The notes under the pieces were generated by a model. That model worked only from the letters and a program-made list of their open reading frames with translations, was not told the DNA's origin and did no database searches. 51,108 bases of DNA from Bryobacterales bacterium (GTDB lineage Bacteria > Acidobacteriota > Terriglobia > Bryobacterales > Bryobacteraceae), in NCBI GenBank assembly GCA_016789745.1, contig JAEUQF010000463.1, forward strand, positions 1-51,108, written 5' to 3'. Made by a program: the position numbers and the translations under genes. Positions 24,921 to 33,559 of the stretch are shown here, in pieces. Within the stretch, counting starts at the first letter, position 1. The number at the start of each line of letters is the position of its first letter.

Positions 24921-27225
24921 ATTTGTCTCCCAGCAGGCGACGCGGTGCGCGCTTGCTGACCGGCGTCCCTCCAGCCGGCGGCTCAATGCCCCCCTGCGTA
25001 TTCCGAAATGCAGAACTGAGCACAATCCCGCGAATCAGCGTGCGGGCGCTGTAGTTGTTCTGCTTCAGGCTTTCCACCAAACGCTGGATGGTGCACTGGT
25101 CGCCATCCTGCAAACTGCGCCCTAACGCAAAGCCCAGCATCTTGCCGGTCAGATGACTCAGAAAGTCGTCCTTGCGGTCCAGCAGCACTTGGCGCAACTC
25201 CACCGGGCCATTGAACTTCTCGCCGGAAGGCAGCGCGCCGTAGGCATTCACCGGCTGGCCGTTCGTTTCCTTGTCCCGCCAGCGGCCCATCCAATCGAAG
25301 TTCTCCAGGCCGAGCCCAATCGGGTCCATCAGGTTGTGGCAGGCCGCGCACGCGGGATTGGCTCGATGGCGTTCCACGATCTGCCGCATGGTGAGGCCCT
25401 TGTCCGATTTGGCTGCCTGCTCCAGGGGCGGCACATCGGGAGGAGGCGCGGGAACCGGGGTTCCCAGCATCGTATCCAGCACCCAGGCGCCGCGCAGCAC
25501 GGGGCTCGCCTGCCGGTAGTGCGAGGTCATCGCCAGCACCGACGCGAATCCCAGCACCCCGGCGCGCCGGCTGTCGGGCCACTCCACTTTCGTGAACGTA
25601 TCGCCGGCCAGCCCTTTGACCTGCCCGTCCACCTGGTAGAACTTCGCCAGGCGCTCGGTGAGGAAGGTGTAGTTGCCGTTGATCAACTCCAGCAGGCTGC
25701 GGTTCTGCCCTACCAGGTGCTGGAAGAACAGGACGGGCTCCTGACGCAGATCGGCGGCTACCTCCGGCGTATAGTAGTGCTGCAGCTCGGTGAGCAGCGG
25801 CACGGCGCGGCCGCCCACTTCCTGTGTTCCCAGCCACTGGCCGATGAACGCCGCGGCAAACGCCCGCGACCGTGGGTCCTCCAGCATGCGGTCCACCTGC
25901 ACGGCCAGCACCTGCGGGTCCTGCAACTTGCCCTGCGCCGCCAGGGTTAGCAACTCCGCATCGGGCATGGTGGCCCACAGGAAATAGGAGAGCCGCGAGG
26001 CGATGTCGTACTGGCCCAGAGGAGAGATACCCGGCTTGCTGGTGTGCTCCTCTACTTTGAACAGAAACCGCGGCGAGATCAGTACGGCCTTCAACGCCAG
26101 CTTTAGTCGCTCCTCATAAGGGTCGCCGCGCTCGGCGGCACGGTCGTACAGCGCCAGGAACCGCTCGACTTCCGCGGCTTCCACCGGGCGGCGATACGCA
26201 CGCGGCAGGAAGTTGGCCAGCAGCCGGCGGGCGGCCGCGCGTGGCTCCACCGGATACTCGCCCGGCTCCATGCCCAGCAGACGATAGTGCAGCGCCTTCT
26301 TATCTGGAGATGCTTCGGCGGGCCGTTGTTCCACCGTGAAGCTGTAGAACCAGACGGGCTCCTTGCCGGCCACGATGGTTACTTTGTGAACGCCGCGATC
26401 GAGGTTGGCCAGGTGGATGCGCGCCGTGGGGCCACCGTTGCGGTCTACTCCGTACGAAAGCTTGCCGCCGGTGGCGCCGTCGACTTTCACTTCCATCTCA
26501 AAAGGGACCGCCGGCGGGCGCTCCACCGATACCCGCAGACCGTACTGGCCGTCGAGAAACACGGCAAATTCGGCCGTCAACTCCTGGCCCGGCTCCAGGC
26601 GGCGGCCCGGCTTCGGCCCCGCCGCGACGCGCGGTTCCATCTCTGGGGCCGAGAAGACCTTGTTCATCGGAGGAGTGACGATGGCGCGGTCCAGGATCTT
26701 CTGTGCCGCTTCCATGTAGCGCTCCATCAGCATGGGTGGAATGAAGAGTGTCTCGCCGTTGGTGTCGAAGCCGGCGCCGGCGGACTCATCTGCGGGAAAG
26801 GCTTCGGTGACGGCGAAATCGACGCCCAGCAGGTCGCGAATGGTGTTGTGATACTCGCGACGGTTCAGCCGGCGGGGCGGCACGGCGCCTGCGTAGTCGC
26901 CCCCGGCGCAGGCTGTATTGCGAAGCTGCGTCTCCACCCAGGAGGCGATCTGCATGCGCTGGTCCTCGGTCAGCTTGGACGCCGACGGCGGCATGGTGCG
27001 ATTCTTCAACTGCGCGGCGACACTACGCCACAGGGTACGCTTCTGCTCCATGTCCAGGGCCGACTGCGCCTTCAGAAAGTCGTTGCGATTCCTGGGATTA
27101 GCCGGGTTGTGGCAGCTGCCGCAGTTTTCCTGCAGCACCGGGCGGACTACGGTCTGGAAGTCCTGAACGGAGTGTGGCGCAGCCAACAGGGGAGTAAGCA
27201 AAGCAACGGCAACGGAAGCGATCAC
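24919..27225 (-). CDS. DUF1592-family (DUF1587/1592/1588/1585) cytochrome-like protein
   Basis: The 768-residue product starts at GTG 27225 with a signal peptide (VAVALLTPLLAAP). A cytochrome-c-like haem site CGSCH lies at 35-39, followed by the conserved planctomycete/acidobacterial modules: RRLNRREYHNTIRDLLGVD (DUF1587), RRLLANFLPRAYRRPV (DUF1595 region), SRLSYFLWATMPDAELL (DUF1592), HRANPACAACHNLMDPIG (DUF1588, a second CXXCH) and ARTLIRGIVLSSAFRN (DUF1585). Such proteins are extracytoplasmic, probably redox-active, and have no established substrate. They normally pair with a DUF1552 protein; the one here lies 9 kb away at 14730-16121. The stop sits in the T-run of the opposing terminator. 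Confidence 0.9.
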   Translation of the reverse strand: MIASVAVALLTPLLAAPHSVQDFQTVVRPVLQENCGSCHNPANPRNRNDFLKAQSALDMEQKRTLWRSVAAQLKNRTMPPSASKLTEDQRMQIASWVETQLRNTACAGGDYAGAVPPRRLNRREYHNTIRDLLGVDFAVTEAFPADESAGAGFDTNGETLFIPPMLMERYMEAAQKILDRAIVTPPMNKVFSAPEMEPRVAAGPKPGRRLEPGQELTAEFAVFLDGQYGLRVSVERPPAVPFEMEVKVDGATGGKLSYGVDRNGGPTARIHLANLDRGVHKVTIVAGKEPVWFYSFTVEQRPAEASPDKKALHYRLLGMEPGEYPVEPRAAARRLLANFLPRAYRRPVEAAEVERFLALYDRAAERGDPYEERLKLALKAVLISPRFLFKVEEHTSKPGISPLGQYDIASRLSYFLWATMPDAELLTLAAQGKLQDPQVLAVQVDRMLEDPRSRAFAAAFIGQWLGTQEVGGRAVPLLTELQHYYTPEVAADLRQEPVLFFQHLVGQNRSLLELINGNYTFLTERLAKFYQVDGQVKGLAGDTFTKVEWPDSRRAGVLGFASVLAMTSHYRQASPVLRGAWVLDTMLGTPVPAPPPDVPPLEQAAKSDKGLTMRQIVERHRANPACAACHNLMDPIGLGLENFDWMGRWRDKETNGQPVNAYGALPSGEKFNGPVELRQVLLDRKDDFLSHLTGKMLGFALGRSLQDGDQCTIQRLVESLKQNNYSARTLIRGIVLSSAFRNTQGGIEPPAGGTPVSKRAPRRLLGDK

Positions 27226-27289
27226 GACTCAAACTGTATCGCTCGCGGTGCGGAGGGTGCAACCGGAAGCGATTTGCCATACTAGGAGT

Positions 27290-27604
27290 GTGATCACTTC
27301 TCGCTGGATGCTGGAAGACACGAAATTGCAGGAAGCAGTGGCGCGCGTCGCTGCGACACTTGGCCCTGAGGTTGTGCGAGTTCGCTATGCATTCGGCCAG
27401 GACTGGGCGGGGGCGGAGTCGCTCTTCTTCCGCGTCGTGGTATCTGATCGCGCCAGCCGCAGGGGCGTGATCGGCCGGGTCTCTGAGCAAGTTCGGCAAG
27501 CGATCGTGTCAGAAGTGCGCCCCTGGGAGTACGGCCTCCAGTATTACTTCGATTTCCGAAGTGATTCTGAATGTAAGGAACTAGAAGATCCCGATTGGGA
27601 CTAG
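27290..27604 (+). CDS. Small unknown protein paired with a HEPN gene
   Basis: The product, about 104 residues, contains VRVRYAFGQDWAGAESLFFRVVVSDRASR and ends FDFRSDSECKELEDPDWD. I recall similar small proteins of this pattern next to HEPN-like genes in other bacteria, but cannot name a family or confirm it here. There is no signal peptide or membrane segment. A degenerate nucleotidyltransferase-like or antitoxin role is only a guess from the partner. The start is uncertain: GTG 27290 has AGGAG only one base upstream and ATG 27308 has it 19 bases upstream. The stop is one base before the ATG of the HEPN gene, so the pair is coupled. It diverges from the DUF1592-family gene. Confidence 0.65.
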   Translation: MITSRWMLEDTKLQEAVARVAATLGPEVVRVRYAFGQDWAGAESLFFRVVVSDRASRRGVIGRVSEQVRQAIVSEVRPWEYGLQYYFDFRSDSECKELEDPDWD

Positions 27605-27605
27605 T

Positions 27606-28091
27606 ATGCCTTTCCCCGAAGACCTGCTGGAGCAAGCGTTTCACCTGGCCAGACGGGAACCCAAACGTCCAAGGCAGGCCAGTCTTCGCCGAGCCGTATC
27701 GACCGCGTACTACGCGCTGTTCCATCTGCTGATCGAAGAAGCGGTCCGAAACTGGAAGAGGCCTCGCGAACGTTACACGCTGGCCCGGATGTTCGAACAC
27801 CAGAACATGTCATCTGTGTGCAGATCCTGCCGCGACAACCTCACCTCCAGGCTGGCCCGCGCCAGCACTGTCGAAAGTGGCATCCACAAAATCGCCGACA
27901 CGTTCGCTACCATGCAGCAGCGCCGGCATACGGCAGACTACGACAGCAGCTTCCGTTGGACTCGCACGCAAGCCATCGAAGCCGTTGAGTCCGTGGAAGG
28001 TGCCTTTGCCAGTTGGAAAGCCATCCGCCACGAACCCATCGCCCAGGATTTCCTGGTCACGCTCCTCATCAAAGAACGTAAGCGTCAGTGA
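27606..28091 (+). CDS. HEPN-domain-like protein
   Basis: The 161-residue all-helical product has the HEPN-like hallmarks: an N-terminal RRAVSTAYYALFHLLIEEAV helix (residues 28-47) and, in the second half, MQQRRHTADYDSSF with R107-H108 preceding ADYD. HEPN proteins are often RNases or nucleotidyltransferase partners in toxin-antitoxin and defence modules. In the classical RNase form the motif is R-X4-6-H, whereas here Arg and His are adjacent, so nuclease activity is not assured. ATG 27606 follows the preceding stop by one base, pointing to a two-gene module. Its 3' end overlaps the ABC-F gene by 7 bases on the other strand. Confidence 0.7.
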   Translation: MPFPEDLLEQAFHLARREPKRPRQASLRRAVSTAYYALFHLLIEEAVRNWKRPRERYTLARMFEHQNMSSVCRSCRDNLTSRLARASTVESGIHKIADTFATMQQRRHTADYDSSFRWTRTQAIEAVESVEGAFASWKAIRHEPIAQDFLVTLLIKERKRQ

Positions 28092-29722
28092 TAGATCCCC
28101 GGAGCTTCGTGCCCCAGTTTCCGCACGTACTCCTCGTAGCTTCCCAGGTACACCAGTGGGTTCTTATCCTTCCCCGTCTCCCCGCCTAACTCCAGCACCC
28201 TGGTCCCCAAACCCTTCAGGAACATGCGGTCGTGCGACACGAAGATCATCGTTCCTTCGAAGTTCTTCAGCGCTCCCACCAGCATCTCCTTCGTCGCCAG
28301 ATCCAGATGGTTCGTCGGCTCGTCCAACACCAGGAAATTCGGCGGATCGTACAGCATCCTTGCCATCGCCAGCCGCGACTTCTCCCCGCCCGACAGGCTG
28401 CGGATCTTCTTCTCAACATCCTCGCCCGAAAACTGGAACGCGCCCGCCAGCGTCCGCAACGCCCCCAGCCCATCCTTCGGAAAGTCCTTCTGCAACTGCT
28501 CGATGATGGTCAGGTCCGGGTCCAGCACATCCAGCGCCTGCTGCGCGAAGTAGCCCAGATTCAGGCTCGCGCCCAGCCGCACCGATCCTGCGTCCGGCTG
28601 CGTTGCCCCGGCAATCATCTTCAGCAACGTACTCTTGCCGGCTCCGTTGCGGCCCATCACAGCCCAGCGTTCCCCGCGGCGGATGGTCAAACTGAAGCCG
28701 TCGTAAATCACGCGCGGTCCATAGGCTTTGTGCAGATTCTCGATTACCGCCACCTGGTCGCCCGACCGAGGCGGCACCCGGAAGTCGAACTTCACCACCG
28801 TGCGCTTCTTCGGCAATTCGATCTTCTCGATCTTGTCCAGCGCCTTGATGCGGCTCTGCACCTGCGCAGCCTTGGCGGCATGCGTCTTGAAGCGCTCGAT
28901 GAACCGCTGCTCCTTGGCCAGCATCGCCTGCTGGCGCGCATACGCGGCTTGCTGATTGGCCTCCCGCAATGCCCGCTCACGCTCGTAGAACTCGTAGTTG
29001 CCGGAGTACGTGATGATTTCTCCGGCGTCGATCTCGGCAATCTTCGACACGATGCGGTTCATGAATTCGCGATCGTGCGACGTCATCAACAGCGCCCCCT
29101 GGTACGACTTCAGGAAGCCCTCCAGCCATATGATCGACTCGATGTCCAAGTGGTTCGTGGGCTCGTCCATCAGCAGCACATCGGGCCGCCCCAGCAGTAC
29201 GCGCGCCAGCGCCACGCGCATCTTCCAACCGCCCGACAGCGCGCCGACGTCGCCGTCAATTTGATCATCGGCGAAGCCCAACCCGTGCAGCACCTCTCGC
29301 GCCTGCGCCTCCAGAGCGTAGCCGTCCAGGTGCTCGTACTCCTCCTGGACCTCGCCGAAGCGCTCCAGGATCTTATCCATTTCGTCGAGCCGCTCCGGAT
29401 CCTCCATGGCCTTCTGGAGGTCCTCCAATTCGTGGTGCAGGTCGCCGACGCGGCCGCTGCCGGCGATTGCTTCGTCCAGCACTGAGCGGCCCTTCATCTC
29501 CTCCACATCCTGGCGGAAATAGCCGATGGTGATCCGTTTCGGTACCGAAACATCGCCCTCGTCGGCGTGCTCCTCTCCCGTGATCATGCGGAACAAGGTC
29601 GTCTTGCCGGCGCCGTTCGGGCCAACCAGCCCGACCTTCTCACCGGGGTTCAACTGAAACGAGGCTTCGACAAACAGCAATTGCTTGCCGTACTGCTTGT
29701 TAATATTGGCAAACGAGATCAT
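28085..29722 (-). CDS. ABC-F family ATPase (ribosome-associated)
   Basis: The 545-residue product starts at ATG 29722. The upstream 218 codons of the open frame are an antisense shadow of AlaX and are discarded. Two ABC domains are present: Walker A GPNGAGKT (34-41) and GRNGAGKS (357-364), signatures LSGGWKMRVALA and LSGGEKSRLAMA, and Walker B MDEPTNHLD and LDEPTNHLD. A charged linker helix between them (about 245-300, QQAMLAKEQRFIERFKTHAA) is the ABC-F P-site-interaction region. There are no membrane domains. ABC-F proteins act on translating ribosomes (relief of stalling or antibiotic protection); the subclass cannot be fixed. The start lies only 24 bp from the divergent AlaX start. Confidence 0.93.
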   Translation of the reverse strand: MISFANINKQYGKQLLFVEASFQLNPGEKVGLVGPNGAGKTTLFRMITGEEHADEGDVSVPKRITIGYFRQDVEEMKGRSVLDEAIAGSGRVGDLHHELEDLQKAMEDPERLDEMDKILERFGEVQEEYEHLDGYALEAQAREVLHGLGFADDQIDGDVGALSGGWKMRVALARVLLGRPDVLLMDEPTNHLDIESIIWLEGFLKSYQGALLMTSHDREFMNRIVSKIAEIDAGEIITYSGNYEFYERERALREANQQAAYARQQAMLAKEQRFIERFKTHAAKAAQVQSRIKALDKIEKIELPKKRTVVKFDFRVPPRSGDQVAVIENLHKAYGPRVIYDGFSLTIRRGERWAVMGRNGAGKSTLLKMIAGATQPDAGSVRLGASLNLGYFAQQALDVLDPDLTIIEQLQKDFPKDGLGALRTLAGAFQFSGEDVEKKIRSLSGGEKSRLAMARMLYDPPNFLVLDEPTNHLDLATKEMLVGALKNFEGTMIFVSHDRMFLKGLGTRVLELGGETGKDKNPLVYLGSYEEYVRKLGHEAPGIYH

Positions 29723-29746
29723 GCAGGCGGGAGTTTTTAGGTTAGC

Positions 29747-30460
29747 ATGCCCACCGAACGTCTTTATTGGAAGGACGACCACGCCGTCAACGCCACGGCC
29801 ATCATCATCGCGGTTCGCGACAATGCCGTCGCACTTGACCGCACCTGTTTCTACGCCGGCGGGGGAGGCCAATCGCCCGATACCGGCTGGCTTCATCACC
29901 ACGGCAATCGCATCCCCGTCACGTCCGTGGAAGCCAGCGCAGATGGCCACATCTGGCACCTGCTGGACGTACCCGCCGGCTCGCCTGGTGACACCGTCAC
30001 CGTGGAGATCGACGCGGACTGCCGCAATGCCCTTGCCCGCTACCATAGCGCGCTGCACGTTGTGAACACGATCGCCCTGCGTGACTACAACGCCTGGATT
30101 ACCGGCGCCCAGATTGGCACGGACTACTCCCGCATCGACTTCAAATGGGAAGGCTTTGCACCTGCCATCGCTGCCGAGATGGAGCAGAAGGTGAATGCCG
30201 TCCTCGCCACCCGTGCCACGCTGCGTTCCTTCTGGCTGGAGGAGGCGGTCTTTGCCCGGCGCCCCCATCTGCTGCGGACCCTGGACGTCCGTCTGCCCGT
30301 CCACCAGGGCCATTCCCGCGTGGTGACGATCGACGGCTTCGATGAGCAGGCCTGTGGCGGCACCCATGTCGCGCACTTGGGCGAAGTGGGCCGGTTCTCG
30401 GTCACACGCACCGAAAACAAGGGCCGCAGCAACAAACGGCTCTACGTGAAGCTGGACTAA
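29747..30460 (+). CDS. Alanyl-tRNA editing protein AlaX
   Basis: The 237-residue product is a freestanding homologue of the alanyl-tRNA synthetase editing domain. Zinc-site motifs are H100-SAL-H104 (RYHSALHVVNTIAL) and C203-GGT-H207 (EQACGGTHVAHLGE). N-terminal residues CFYAGGGGQSPDTGWL (34-49) match the beta domain found in AlaX-M forms. It hydrolyses Ser-tRNA(Ala), and perhaps Gly-tRNA(Ala), in the cytoplasm to prevent mistranslation. ATG 29747 is the only good start. The gene diverges from the ABC-F gene and its stop directly abuts the stop of the convergent gene at 30461. Confidence 0.93.
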   Translation: MPTERLYWKDDHAVNATAIIIAVRDNAVALDRTCFYAGGGGQSPDTGWLHHHGNRIPVTSVEASADGHIWHLLDVPAGSPGDTVTVEIDADCRNALARYHSALHVVNTIALRDYNAWITGAQIGTDYSRIDFKWEGFAPAIAAEMEQKVNAVLATRATLRSFWLEEAVFARRPHLLRTLDVRLPVHQGHSRVVTIDGFDEQACGGTHVAHLGEVGRFSVTRTENKGRSNKRLYVKLD

Positions 30461-31843
30461 CTAGAAGCTGATCCGCTGCGACCGCTGCGTCCCGGCGCTG
30501 TTGCGAAACTCCACCTCGGCCGACCGGATCGGCGTCGTGGACGCCGTCGCCCGGAAACTCGCAGTCAACTTGAAACTGCCCCCGGTGGCCGTCCCCTGGA
30601 AGTAGCGCCGCATGGCATCTCCAATTTCGGCCTTCAGCGCCCCCGGCGGTACCGCGTTGCCGGCATCGTCATAGAAGGTGAACGTTACCTCCGAAGCGGA
30701 CCTCGTGTTGTCGAAGCCCAGCAACGTCACCTCGAGCAGATCCAAGCCCCGGCGCGCGCTGACCGAATCCACCGTCACCGGCGCGGCCGCGATCACCCGC
30801 GAACCCTCCACACGATATCCGCCCGCATCCACCTGGAATCGCAATGTTCCCGCCGTGGTGCCCGTCTGCAGCATCGCCTGATTCTGCCCGTTGAAGACCG
30901 CCAGCGTCTGCCCGGCCTTGAAGAGAAAGGTCAGACTCGTCCGGTTCCCGTTCTGGAAGACGATGGCCGGGTCATCCGGGCCTGGCACCGCCGGCTCGAA
31001 CGCCAGCGTCACCACGCCGGCGCCATCCACCGGCGGCGGAGGGTCGAACGCTACCTGAATCGGCACCTGCTGCCCACTGCTCATCGTCTCCGGCAGCCGC
31101 AATTGCGGCCGCGGCAGCACCGGGTCTCGACCCACCCCCTCCAACCCGTAAGCCCGGCCGTCAATAGTCAACTTCTCGGCCTTCAACCCCGAAGACCTTG
31201 GCGCAAAGGCTACGGCGAACTCGATCGACTGCCGCGCGTTCATCGTAAACGGGGAAATGATGGTCGAGGCCGGCTGGAAGTTCTCACCCGAAAATACAAA
31301 TTCCGAGACCGTCAACGCCGACCCGTGCGGGTTCTCCAGCACGAAGCGCCGCGTCGACCGCGCCCCCCGTTCGGTGGGCGGAAACACCGTTGCCTGCAGC
31401 GCCTGGCGCCGCGTTCGCGAACCGTCTTCCTCAATCTGGTAAAGCGCCGGCGCTGCCACGGCCGTCGCCAGCACCGTCAGCGACGTCGTGTTAATGCGGA
31501 GGGTGCCACGCACATCCGCGGCCGGGCTCTCCGACACGTAGCGCACCAGGAAATCCACGCTCGTGTTCGACATAATGCCCAGTCCGCTGGTGCCCAGCGT
31601 CGGCGCCTGGCGCAACACGAACCCCGGGCCCTGCAGGGTCAGGGTCTGCAGGACCGCTAAGTTGGGGCCCGTGTTGCGTATACGGATCAGCGTGTCTAAA
31701 GGCTCGCCCGTGGCGGTGGTCCCCATGGCGATCAGGCCCGTTGCCGGGCGTTCCTCGTTCGCTGCTCCGGTAACCGTAAAGATCTGGAGTTGCGCCGCCA
31801 GCGGCAGCACTCCCAACCACATCAGAAGTATAGAGAAAGCCAT
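30461..31843 (-). CDS. Exported envelope protein with Ig-like/choice-of-anchor-type repeats
   Basis: The 460-residue product has a signal peptide (FSILLMWLGVLPLAAQ) and beta-sandwich repeats of the choice-of-anchor-D/ASPM-SPD2-Hydin type. Examples are TLIRIRNTGPNLAVLQTLTL and a second module with RRFVLENPHGSALTVSEFVF and SIEFAVAFAPRSSGLKAEKL. The C-terminal third (residues about 270-460) is a different beta-rich region with no family I recognise. There are no Cys residues in the mature part, consistent with an exported protein. GAGGAG is 8 bases before ATG 31843, inside the end of the upstream gene (12-bp gap). It is the last gene of a likely four-gene operon. Confidence 0.72.
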   Translation of the reverse strand: MAFSILLMWLGVLPLAAQLQIFTVTGAANEERPATGLIAMGTTATGEPLDTLIRIRNTGPNLAVLQTLTLQGPGFVLRQAPTLGTSGLGIMSNTSVDFLVRYVSESPAADVRGTLRINTTSLTVLATAVAAPALYQIEEDGSRTRRQALQATVFPPTERGARSTRRFVLENPHGSALTVSEFVFSGENFQPASTIISPFTMNARQSIEFAVAFAPRSSGLKAEKLTIDGRAYGLEGVGRDPVLPRPQLRLPETMSSGQQVPIQVAFDPPPPVDGAGVVTLAFEPAVPGPDDPAIVFQNGNRTSLTFLFKAGQTLAVFNGQNQAMLQTGTTAGTLRFQVDAGGYRVEGSRVIAAAPVTVDSVSARRGLDLLEVTLLGFDNTRSASEVTFTFYDDAGNAVPPGALKAEIGDAMRRYFQGTATGGSFKLTASFRATASTTPIRSAEVEFRNSAGTQRSQRISF

Positions 31844-31855
31844 GGCGCGCGCTCC

Positions 31856-32725
31856 TCATGGTTTCGCAATCGTGATAACCGGAGCGCTCAGGCTCAATGC
31901 CGGGGCCGGGGGCGTCGTCACCGTGGCCGATGCTGCCGGCGCCGCGGCTGGCTTTTGAAGGTACCGGTACGCCATGCCGCCGCCAATCGCTCCGGCTACA
32001 CCTAGGCCGACCACCACCCACTTGCGCCGTCCGCCGGTACTGGGGAACCGTTCCACAGGGCCGACGTTCCGCGTGAAGATCACGCCTCGGCTCTCCACCA
32101 GTGCGCTGCCGGTGGGCAGGCCGGCTGGGGCTGGCGGCTCCGGCGCAGCGGCGAGCGGCGTTGCCGGGGCAGGGAAGACAGATCGGGCGGGCACCTCGAA
32201 CGAAGCTTCCACCCGCGTGGGGGTAGGGGTAATGGCGATCGCTCGGGTTTCGACAGGCGGTGGCGGTGCCGGTGGCGCGGTTGCGGGCTTGGGCGTGGCG
32301 GGTAACTCCTGTGCGGCGGCGGCCGGTGCGGGTGGCGCGCTGCCGCTGCCGATCCGTACCGGCAGCACCATCCCCGCGGTCACACTACCGCTACCGGCGG
32401 CAATAGCGACGCGGACAATACCCGTTCCCGCGCCCCAGCGGATCCCCCAAACGGAGGCCTTCCCCTGGCCATCGGATACTTGCATCTCGCTCGTGGCGCC
32501 GTTCGGGAACTGGCCGCTTGGCTCACTCGAAGGCAATGTGAATCGCACCGGAACACCGGCGGCCGGTTTGCCGGTGGCATCCGTGACGCGAACCGTAAAG
32601 CCCTTATAGGAAAGCGCGCCGGGCTGGAAGACGGCACCCTGCCCTTCCAGCACCTCGATTCGCAGGGACGCCGGGGTCTGCGCCCCCAGCGACATCACCC
32701 ATACAACCAGAGCAAGGCACGCCAT
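31856..32725 (-). CDS. Ig-like (Big-1 type) domain protein with Pro/Ala linker and transmembrane anchor
   Basis: The 289-residue product starts at ATG 32725 (a GTG lies one codon upstream) with signal MACLALVVWVMSLGAQ. Residues about 20-130 form one bacterial Ig-like domain (GFTVRVTDATGKPAAGVPVR, VSDGQGKASVWGIRWG). A Pro/Ala-rich linker follows (about 130-215), then a basic patch GGRRKW and one transmembrane helix (VVVGLGVAGAIGGGMAYRYL), and a short Pro/Ala tail. This looks like a membrane-tethered spacer protein with the Ig domain in the periplasm. It lies between the PP2C phosphatase and the Ig/anchor protein. No enzyme motif is present. Confidence 0.7.
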   Translation of the reverse strand: MACLALVVWVMSLGAQTPASLRIEVLEGQGAVFQPGALSYKGFTVRVTDATGKPAAGVPVRFTLPSSEPSGQFPNGATSEMQVSDGQGKASVWGIRWGAGTGIVRVAIAAGSGSVTAGMVLPVRIGSGSAPPAPAAAAQELPATPKPATAPPAPPPPVETRAIAITPTPTRVEASFEVPARSVFPAPATPLAAAPEPPAPAGLPTGSALVESRGVIFTRNVGPVERFPSTGGRRKWVVVGLGVAGAIGGGMAYRYLQKPAAAPAASATVTTPPAPALSLSAPVITIAKP

Positions 32726-32783
32726 CACTTAGCTAGTGGGCGCGAAGGAGGAATAATTGCCCGAAATTTTCGGAAGAATCCGT

Positions 32784-33503
32784 TTATTCTTCCTGCTTTG
32801 CGCGCAGCAGGACAACGGTTATGTTGTCCGGCCCACCGGCTGCCCGTGCCGCATCCACCAGCGCGTGGCACTTGGCTTCAAAGGACCGGTCGCTCTTCAG
32901 TACGGACTCCATGAACTCCATGCTCAGCACCCCGTGCAGGCCGTCCGACGAGAGCAGCAGGCACGCGTTCGGCGCCGGATGCAGCGCGTAGGAATGGATC
33001 CGTAGTGGGGAGCTTACACCGATCGCCATCGTCAGAACATGGCGCAACTGGTGTGTTTTCAGCGTCTCTTCGTCTATGCCGAGCCGCCGTCCCACTTCGT
33101 TCACCCAAGTCTGGTCCTCGGTGATCAGCATCAAGTGGCTGTCTTCGAAGATGTAAGCCCGGCTGTCACCTACGCTGGCGATCAGCGTGTCGCCCGGGGT
33201 CTCCAGCACCGCCACCAACGTGGTGCCCATGCCTTCCATCCCGGCATCCGCCGCCGCCGCGCTCTTCACCGCCTGGTTGGCTTCCTCGAACGCCTTTACC
33301 AGCACATCGGCGTCCCGTTGTCCCGAGTTCCAGATGTAATTCGCCACCGTTTCGGCGGCTAATTGAGAAGCATGCTCGCCCGCACGCGCTCCTCCCATAC
33401 CGTCCGCGACGATGTACAGACCAAGCTCCGGGGCCAGGAGACAATAGTCCTCGTTGTTCTTTCGGACGCAGCCGAGGTCGGAAAGCCCGTACGCTTCTAG
33501 CAT
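32784..33503 (-). CDS. PP2C-family Ser/Thr protein phosphatase
   Basis: The 239-residue product starts at ATG 33503, with AGGAG 6 bases upstream. It has the metal-binding PP2C motifs: VRKNNEDYCL (D19), IVADGMGG (D34), MGTTLVAVL, SVGDSRAYIF (D113), LLSSDGLHG and GGPDNITVVLL. It is therefore a bare Stp1/PrpC-type catalytic domain without membrane anchor, expected to dephosphorylate Ser/Thr in the cytoplasm. No protein kinase is encoded within the window, so its target must be elsewhere. Its placement between a TolB-like/TPR protein and an Ig-like membrane protein is unusual. Confidence 0.93.
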   Translation of the reverse strand: MLEAYGLSDLGCVRKNNEDYCLLAPELGLYIVADGMGGARAGEHASQLAAETVANYIWNSGQRDADVLVKAFEEANQAVKSAAAADAGMEGMGTTLVAVLETPGDTLIASVGDSRAYIFEDSHLMLITEDQTWVNEVGRRLGIDEETLKTHQLRHVLTMAIGVSSPLRIHSYALHPAPNACLLLSSDGLHGVLSMEFMESVLKSDRSFEAKCHALVDAARAAGGPDNITVVLLRAKQEE

Positions 33504-33559
33504 GGAACTCCTGATTATAGCCACACTTGGGATGCGGCAAACAAGACTCTTCTACAGCC

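Noticed and set aside
29723..30376. 218-residue N-terminal extension of the ABC-F gene
   Set aside because: It lies antisense to AlaX and has no domain; ABC-F homologues start at the MISFANINK motif.
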